A DNA stretch of 46,991 nucleotides from Verrucomicrobia bacterium 12-59-8 (lineage in GTDB: Bacteria > Verrucomicrobiota > Verrucomicrobiae > Verrucomicrobiales > Verrucomicrobiaceae): assembly GCA_002279765.1 (NCBI GenBank), contig NCCR01000008.1:1-46991 (forward strand). Reading direction: 5' to 3'. Of the stretch, positions 43,253-46,991 are shown in pieces. The translations under genes and the position numbers were made by a program. The notes under the pieces were generated by a model. That model was not told the origin of the DNA. It saw only the letters and a list, made by a program, of their open reading frames with translations, and did not search any database. Positions within the stretch are counted from its first letter, which is position 1; every line of letters starts with the position of its first letter.

Positions 43253-44218
43253 TTATGATGCGCACTCCAGACGGCGATGCACGAAGCATTTGAAAGCAGT
43301 TCCGGCTCCCTCGGAATCTGTGAGCCAGGCTGGCGCAGCGTGTGAATGCAGAAATTCGGCCAGGGTCTGCTGGGAGGCCTGTGAGAGGCCGAGTTCGTGC
43401 AGCCAGGCGGCGTAGTCTGTGAAGTTGATGTCGGCGGTGATGTCCTGGCGGCCAGGGTTGGCATAGATGTCGGCTCCGGTGAGTCTCTGATGCAGCAGAT
43501 AAGCACGCAGCGTGCCGTGTGGCCGCCGATGGTAGAGCCGGGGAAATTCGTCGCCATAATCGATGGTGAGCATGGCACCGCTGCGCCAATGCGGAGTCCA
43601 TTGGTGCAGCCAGTCGCGCACGCTGAGGTGAAGCTCGCAGCGCTGGCGGTCTGCAAAGGTGGTGTGACGCAGCGCGCTGTAGTGGGCGGCGTCTAGAGCC
43701 TGCGGATGCAACTGCTCCGGCACCCAGACCTCAAGCCAGCGCTGTGCGGCGGCGTCCCATTGAACGAGCGTGGCGGGGAAGGCGTCGAGGAGTTCGTTAT
43801 GGTAGATGAGTGCGCGACCCTGCGCGGCGGCGAGTGCGGATTCGAGAGAGTTGTGCCACGTCACCTTAGCACCCAGCTTCTTCTGCTGCTCCTGCCGCAG
43901 CACGGGTGAAGTCTCGACGATGTGAAAGGTGAAGCGGCGGCGCGCCCACCAGCCAAGAGACTGGCGCACCGCCTGGATGAGCGAGCCATCACCTGCGCCG
44001 ATCTCGATGACATGACGAACGTACGGTTGAATGCGCGATTCTGCTTTGATCCAGACAGCGACGGCTTGCCCCAATGCCGGTGATAGCGTCGCGGAAGTGG
44101 AGAAGTCGCCGCTTACACCGACGGTCTTGATATGGCGGGTGTAGTAGCCGCGTTCGGGATCGAACAGGGCGCGCGCCATGAAGGCGGAGAAGGGCTCAGA
44201 AACTGCGGATGATTTCAT
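43253..44218 (-). CDS. MidA/NDUFAF7-type SAM-dependent methyltransferase
   Basis: A 321-aa methyltransferase of the DUF185 family. FDPERGYYTRHIKTVGVSGD is the family's N-terminal signature, VIEIGAGDGSLIQAV is the SAM-binding Gly loop, and ALIYHNELLDAFPATLVQW matches the conserved N-E-x-x-D-A-x-P motif. The mitochondrial homologue dimethylates an Arg of the complex I 49-kDa (NuoD-like) subunit during assembly; whether the bacterial protein does so is unknown. Its start overlaps avtA by 23 nt, so the two are translated from one transcript. Confidence 0.88.
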   Translation of the reverse strand: MKSSAVSEPFSAFMARALFDPERGYYTRHIKTVGVSGDFSTSATLSPALGQAVAVWIKAESRIQPYVRHVIEIGAGDGSLIQAVRQSLGWWARRRFTFHIVETSPVLRQEQQKKLGAKVTWHNSLESALAAAQGRALIYHNELLDAFPATLVQWDAAAQRWLEVWVPEQLHPQALDAAHYSALRHTTFADRQRCELHLSVRDWLHQWTPHWRSGAMLTIDYGDEFPRLYHRRPHGTLRAYLLHQRLTGADIYANPGRQDITADINFTDYAAWLHELGLSQASQQTLAEFLHSHAAPAWLTDSEGAGTAFKCFVHRRLECAS

Positions 44219-45446
44219 CGGCGATGATCTGCAAGCCTTCGCTTACGATGTGCTCCGGCTGCGAGTAGGTGAGACGCAGGCACTCATGCGGATGACGCCA
44301 CTCTTTCTCCAGGCCGTAGGCGAAGTAATGGCCGGGGATGACGAGCACCTTACGTTCTTTGAGCCGGCGATACAGTTCTGCAGCAGGGATGGGCAGGCCA
44401 TTGACCCAGAGCCAGAGGAAGAAGGCTCCCTCCTGGGCATGCAAGGCCCACGGGACGCGATCTCCCAGCGCTGATGCGAGAACGGATTTGGCGAAGTCGG
44501 AGCGTTCGCGGTAGAAGGGGCGAATGACCGAGGGGCCGAGTTTGACGAGGGTGTCGTCTTTGAGCAGCGGCATGAGGAGCGCCTGGCCGAGATTGCCATT
44601 CGCCAGCGAGACGATGGCGTTCATGTTTGAGAGCGCCTTCACGATGTGCGGATCGGCGACGATCATGGCGGTGCGCAGGCCGGGCAGGCCGACCTTGCTC
44701 ATGCTGATGCTGAAGATCATGCCCGGCTGCCACTTGGGCTGGAAGCCATTGTGGATGACCCCGGGAAAGGGATGGCCGTAGGCGTTGTCGATGATGAGCG
44801 GGATGCCGTGGGCGTCCGCCAGCGCGTGCAGACTGTCGAACTCGTTTTGAGTGAGTACGTTGCCCGTGGGATTGGTGGGGCATGAGACACACATCGCGGC
44901 GATGTCGGGCGTGATGCGCAGCTGATCAAAATCGACGTGGTATTTGATCTCGTTCGGGGCGGTTTCGACAATGCGTGGCAGACAGGCGGTGAACTGTCCG
45001 GCGCTGAGCGCCTGATTGGCGTAGCCAATGTATTCAGGCAGCAGCGGGAAAAGAATACGGCGCTTGGTCGTGCCCGTCTGACCGGCGAGCAGATTGAAGA
45101 GCAGGAAGAACGCCGACTGCGAACTGGGCATGACCGCGATGTTCTCGTGGGTCACATTCCAGCCGCATTCGCGCTTGAGAAAGGCGGCGAAGGCTTCACG
45201 GAAGAGCGGATTGCCACCGGGGGGATCGTAGTTGAGGAGTGTGCGGTCGATGCTGCCGTCGTCGAGCATGGCGTGCATGCGGTCGCGCCAGAGCTGCTGC
45301 ACGGCGGGAATGGCGGCAGGCTGGCCGCCGCCGAGCATGCGCATGTCTGGATGCGTGGTGAGCGCGGCACCGCAGTCATCCATGAGTTCCTGGATGCCGC
45401 TGGGGCCTGCAAGGCGCTGGCCGATGTCTGAGAAGGTTGGTTGCAT
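44196..45446 (-). CDS. avtA: Valine-pyruvate aminotransferase (AvtA type)
   Basis: A 416-aa PLP-dependent class I aminotransferase that resembles E. coli AvtA throughout: MRMLGGGQPAAIP, SSQSAFFLLFNLLAG, FPLLPEYIGYANQ, SCPTNPTGNVLT, LIIDNAYGHPFPG (Asp220) and SISMSKVGLPGLR with the PLP Lys251. It would interconvert valine or alanine with their 2-oxo acids. ATG 45446 overlaps the DUF2452 stop by one base (TGATG); a TTG lies one codon upstream. Confidence 0.9.
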   Translation of the reverse strand: MQPTFSDIGQRLAGPSGIQELMDDCGAALTTHPDMRMLGGGQPAAIPAVQQLWRDRMHAMLDDGSIDRTLLNYDPPGGNPLFREAFAAFLKRECGWNVTHENIAVMPSSQSAFFLLFNLLAGQTGTTKRRILFPLLPEYIGYANQALSAGQFTACLPRIVETAPNEIKYHVDFDQLRITPDIAAMCVSCPTNPTGNVLTQNEFDSLHALADAHGIPLIIDNAYGHPFPGVIHNGFQPKWQPGMIFSISMSKVGLPGLRTAMIVADPHIVKALSNMNAIVSLANGNLGQALLMPLLKDDTLVKLGPSVIRPFYRERSDFAKSVLASALGDRVPWALHAQEGAFFLWLWVNGLPIPAAELYRRLKERKVLVIPGHYFAYGLEKEWRHPHECLRLTYSQPEHIVSEGLQIIADEIIRSF

Positions 45447-45901
45447 CAAGAGGCGACAGAGGTCTGCACCCAGTCGCGAATGCTGAAATCTGGCGCAGCT
45501 TTTTCAATCTGCCAGCGGCCGTCTGCGTTTAGTCTGACACTGCCGAGCCAGCGCTGATGCCACTCCTCGGGTGCGATCATGCTGAGCTGGCGCCCGCCCT
45601 CGACTTCGTAGAGGTGATAAACCTCGCCACAGACAGGTTCGAAACCGAAGTGGCTTTCGTAGATGAGCTTGTTCCAATTGAACGCGTCGATGACTTCCAT
45701 GTAGCGCTCCTGGATTTCGACCATCTCCTGCTGGAGCACGCGCTCGACACGGGAGACGCCGCGGGATTTGAAGCTGGTGAGATCCTGGGGGATGATTTTG
45801 GCAGCGAGGCGCGAAACCGGATACGACAGGTAGTTGCCCCGAGGTTCAGGGGCTTGAAGAGCAGCGTCAATAGGGTCCAAAGCGGGGGCGTTTTCTCTCA
45901 T
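45446..45901 (-). CDS. DUF2452 protein
   Basis: A 151-aa protein with the DUF2452 pattern: LSYPVSRLAAKIIPQDLTSF, a helical stretch ending NWNKLIYESHFGFEPVCGEV and YHLYEVEGGRQLSMIAPEEW. The function of the family is unknown. The ATG at 45901 gives the conserved start; the frame runs open to 46066 with a non-conserved Arg/Ser/Cys-rich leader. First gene of the run continuing with avtA. Confidence 0.75.
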   Translation of the reverse strand: MRENAPALDPIDAALQAPEPRGNYLSYPVSRLAAKIIPQDLTSFKSRGVSRVERVLQQEMVEIQERYMEVIDAFNWNKLIYESHFGFEPVCGEVYHLYEVEGGRQLSMIAPEEWHQRWLGSVRLNADGRWQIEKAAPDFSIRDWVQTSVAS

Positions 45902-45975
45902 AGATTGGATTGCGTGAACAGGGGATGCAACGGTGCTTTGATTTGAAAAGCCACACCGCGGGCTTAGAATGCGGC

Positions 45976-46533
45976 ATGAAGAACGTCTCGAAACCGCTGC
46001 TGGCCGCACTGCTCTCTGCGTTGCTGGCCTCCTGCGCCACCACCACGATGGACAGCATTCCGACACTGGCGGAACTGAATGCCTATGAAAAAGTGATCCG
46101 TGCCAGGTATCAGGTCATGTACGATGAGCTGGAGCACAAACGCGCCAGCGGCTCCCTCAGCAAGGCGGAGTATGAAGAACAGAAGCGCATGCTGGACTCC
46201 AAGGTCGCTGAAAGTGTCAACAATGCGGCATGGAACAAACACTACTTGGCTGAATCAGAGCGCAAATCCGACGGCGTTCCGACTCCTGATAATCCGGTGG
46301 CTTTGAATCCAGGACAAGTCGCGCCAGGAGGAAATTCCTTTTACCGCCCCTCATACCAGAATTATGGTGCCGTTACAGGCATGGGAGGCTCAGCCGGTCT
46401 GGGCAGCATTCGCGGTGCCAGCGATCAGATTGGCCAATCGAAGACCATCCGCAATGATGCCATGTCAGCCGGGGGCACCTATCTTTCGGCGCCACCGCCA
46501 GGCTCCATTTACGATCAAGATGTGAAGCGTTAA
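45976..46533 (+). CDS. Small lipoprotein with SHOCT-like helix
   Basis: A 185-aa protein from the ATG at 45976. The signal LLAALLSALLASC ends at the lipidated Cys20. Residues about 45-75, DELEHKRASGSLSKAEYEEQ, resemble the SHOCT motif (a short helical oligomerisation segment). The second half is Gly/Ser/Pro-rich and probably disordered (GAVTGMGGSAGLGSIRGASD). Function unknown. It is divergent from DUF2452. Confidence 0.7.
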   Translation: MKNVSKPLLAALLSALLASCATTTMDSIPTLAELNAYEKVIRARYQVMYDELEHKRASGSLSKAEYEEQKRMLDSKVAESVNNAAWNKHYLAESERKSDGVPTPDNPVALNPGQVAPGGNSFYRPSYQNYGAVTGMGGSAGLGSIRGASDQIGQSKTIRNDAMSAGGTYLSAPPPGSIYDQDVKR

Positions 46534-46595
46534 AACGCCGCCTCCCTCCTGGCCCGACATTGCGACAGAGGAGGTGCCCATTAAAATAAAACGAG

Positions 46596-46629
46596 AAAGC
46601 CCTGTGAGGAGTGATCCCCACAGGGCTTT
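46596..46629 (-). terminator. Strong hairpin terminator after the ppdK / H1-like frame
   Basis: AAAGCCCTGTG (46596-46606) pairs perfectly with CACAGGGCTTT (46619-46629) around a 12-nt loop. Read on the minus strand it is followed by CTCGTTTTATTTTAA, an intrinsic-terminator T-tract. The plus-strand lipoprotein gene ends 62 nt before it and may use it too. Confidence 0.8.
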
Positions 46630-46633
46630 GGGA

Positions 46634-46673
46634 GGCGGATTACTCCGCCACATTGACCTCGTCAGGAGGTCAA
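46634..46673. repeat. Two further adjacent hairpins
   Basis: GGCGGA-TTAC-TCCGCC (46634-46649) and TTGACCTC-GTCAG-GAGGTCAA (46653-46673), both perfect, sit between the H1-like stop and the terminator. With the terminator they make three successive stem-loops within 80 nt, possibly protecting the 3' end of the transcript. Confidence 0.6.
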
Positions 46674-46680
46674 CGCGTTA

Positions 46681-46782
46681 CTACTTCTTGGAAGCCTTCT
46701 TTGCCGCTTTCTTGGCGACCTTCTTGACGGCTTTCTTTGCGGGCGCCTTTTTGGCGGCTTTCTTTGCAGCTTTCTTAGCCAT
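46681..46782 (-). CDS. Histone H1-like Lys/Ala miniprotein (nested in the ppdK frame)
   Basis: A 33-aa product starting [17 protein letters not shown], made almost only of Lys and Ala with single Pro, Val and Ser residues, like the tails of bacterial H1/HctB/AlgP-type DNA-binding proteins. It has its own ATG at 46782 and an AGAGGA ribosome-binding site 8 nt before it. However, it shares its reading frame and stop with the upstream pyruvate phosphate dikinase frame, so it may exist separately, as a tail of that enzyme, or as both. A very short basic protein could bind DNA or RNA non-specifically. Confidence 0.55.
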   Translation of the reverse strand: MAKKAAKKAAKKAPAKKAVKKVAKKAAKKASKK

Positions 46783-46991
46783 GGTGTTTATCCTCTGTTT
46801 GTTGTTGGTTGCGTTGTTGTTTTGTTTTGCCACGGACGCGCTTTTGGCACCTCCACGGACACTTTTTCCTGCGGCGGCCGGAGCGGCGGCGCGCTTTTCT
46901 TCGATCGCGGCCTGCGCTGCGGCAAGGCGTGCGACCGGGACCCGGAAAGGACTGCAACTCACATACGTGAGGTCTGCACGATGGCAGAATT
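46681..46991 (-). CDS. ppdK: Pyruvate phosphate dikinase, 3' end with basic C-terminal extension (partial)
   Basis: The frame enters from the window edge. Its first visible residues, [20 protein letters not shown] followed by [13 protein letters not shown], are the conserved C-terminus of pyruvate phosphate dikinase (PEP-binding domain), which normally ends about here. In this sequence no stop follows: the frame continues through an Ala/Lys/Gly linker, an Asn-rich stretch ([14 protein letters not shown]) and then the Lys/Ala H1-like tail to the TAG at 46681-46683, about 70 extra residues. I verified codon by codon that the frame stays open. A lost stop codon or a sequence error between 46783 and 46890 is the alternative. 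Confidence 0.75.
   Translation of the reverse strand, partial: FCHRADLTYVSCSPFRVPVARLAAAQAAIEEKRAAAPAAAGKSVRGGAKSASVAKQNNNATNNKQRINTMAKKAAKKAAKKAPAKKAVKKVAKKAAKKASKK
46791..46796 (-). promoter_or_regulatory. Shine-Dalgarno for the internal H1-like start
   Basis: AGAGGA on the minus strand, 8 nt before the ATG at 46782, in an A/C-rich, T-poor stretch that looks like a leader. It supports independent initiation within the ppdK frame. Confidence 0.5.

Overview
The window is a gene-dense, high-GC stretch of bacterial chromosome with no tRNA, rRNA, IS element, CRISPR array or prophage that I can see. The gene content points to Verrucomicrobiota, probably a Prosthecobacter-like Verrucomicrobiaceae. 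The reasons are two DUF1080 (3-keto-disaccharide hydrolase-like) proteins, a secreted PQQ-type beta-propeller with the DWLQFRGP start, a DUF5069 protein, a BPSS1187-type hydrolase, many secreted hydrolases and a Lys/Ala histone-like tail. The taxonomic call is inference from family content, not from a marker gene.

Layout. 298-3335 (+) is a tight run of a secreted sandwich-domain protein, a beta-propeller and a DedA/TVP38 membrane protein. 3346-5087 holds a small membrane protein, a candidate Cys-rich miniprotein and an FHA-LuxR regulator behind a 20-bp palindrome. 5133-8062 (-) is pheA, a BPSS1187-type hydrolase and a DUF1080 protein. 8146-14992 holds pbpC, an EamA permease, a phosphofructokinase, a secreted esterase, a second DUF1080-like protein and DUF5069. 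14993-22554 (-) is nuoIJKLMN followed by a secreted C39-like cysteine-peptidase homologue, with a CRP-type palindrome upstream of nuoI. 22731-26304 is a secreted helix-hairpin-helix protein, a REC-PAS-PAS-HK-REC hybrid kinase and a DUF2786-like protein. 26311-29514 (-) is a creatininase-family / MFS / sialidase-like operon. 29587-36663 holds a phospholipase D lipoprotein (ClsC type), an SGNH hydrolase, a LysM-like lipoprotein, recQ and tig. 36803-40692 holds a small anchored protein, an Smr protein, a SulP transporter and an M50-CBS protease. 40689-45901 (-) is a five-gene run: DUF2452, avtA, a MidA-type methyltransferase, a conserved 472-aa protein of unknown function, and a YhaM-like HD nuclease. 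45976-46991 holds a SHOCT-like lipoprotein, three hairpins, and the 3' end of ppdK.

Themes. The nuo genes encode the membrane arm and the NuoI ferredoxin subunit of complex I; the remaining subunits must be elsewhere. Secreted hydrolases and the MFS operon suggest glycan scavenging. The most unusual items are: (i) the pyruvate phosphate dikinase frame, which runs without a stop through a basic linker into a histone H1-like Lys/Ala tail that also has its own start and ribosome-binding site; (ii) a Cys-rich miniprotein with two CxxCxxCxxC clusters, divergent from an FHA-LuxR regulator across a 20-bp palindrome; (iii) a perfect TGTGA-N6-TCACA site in front of nuoI; and (iv) the conserved unknown gene linked to avtA and the MidA-type methyltransferase.
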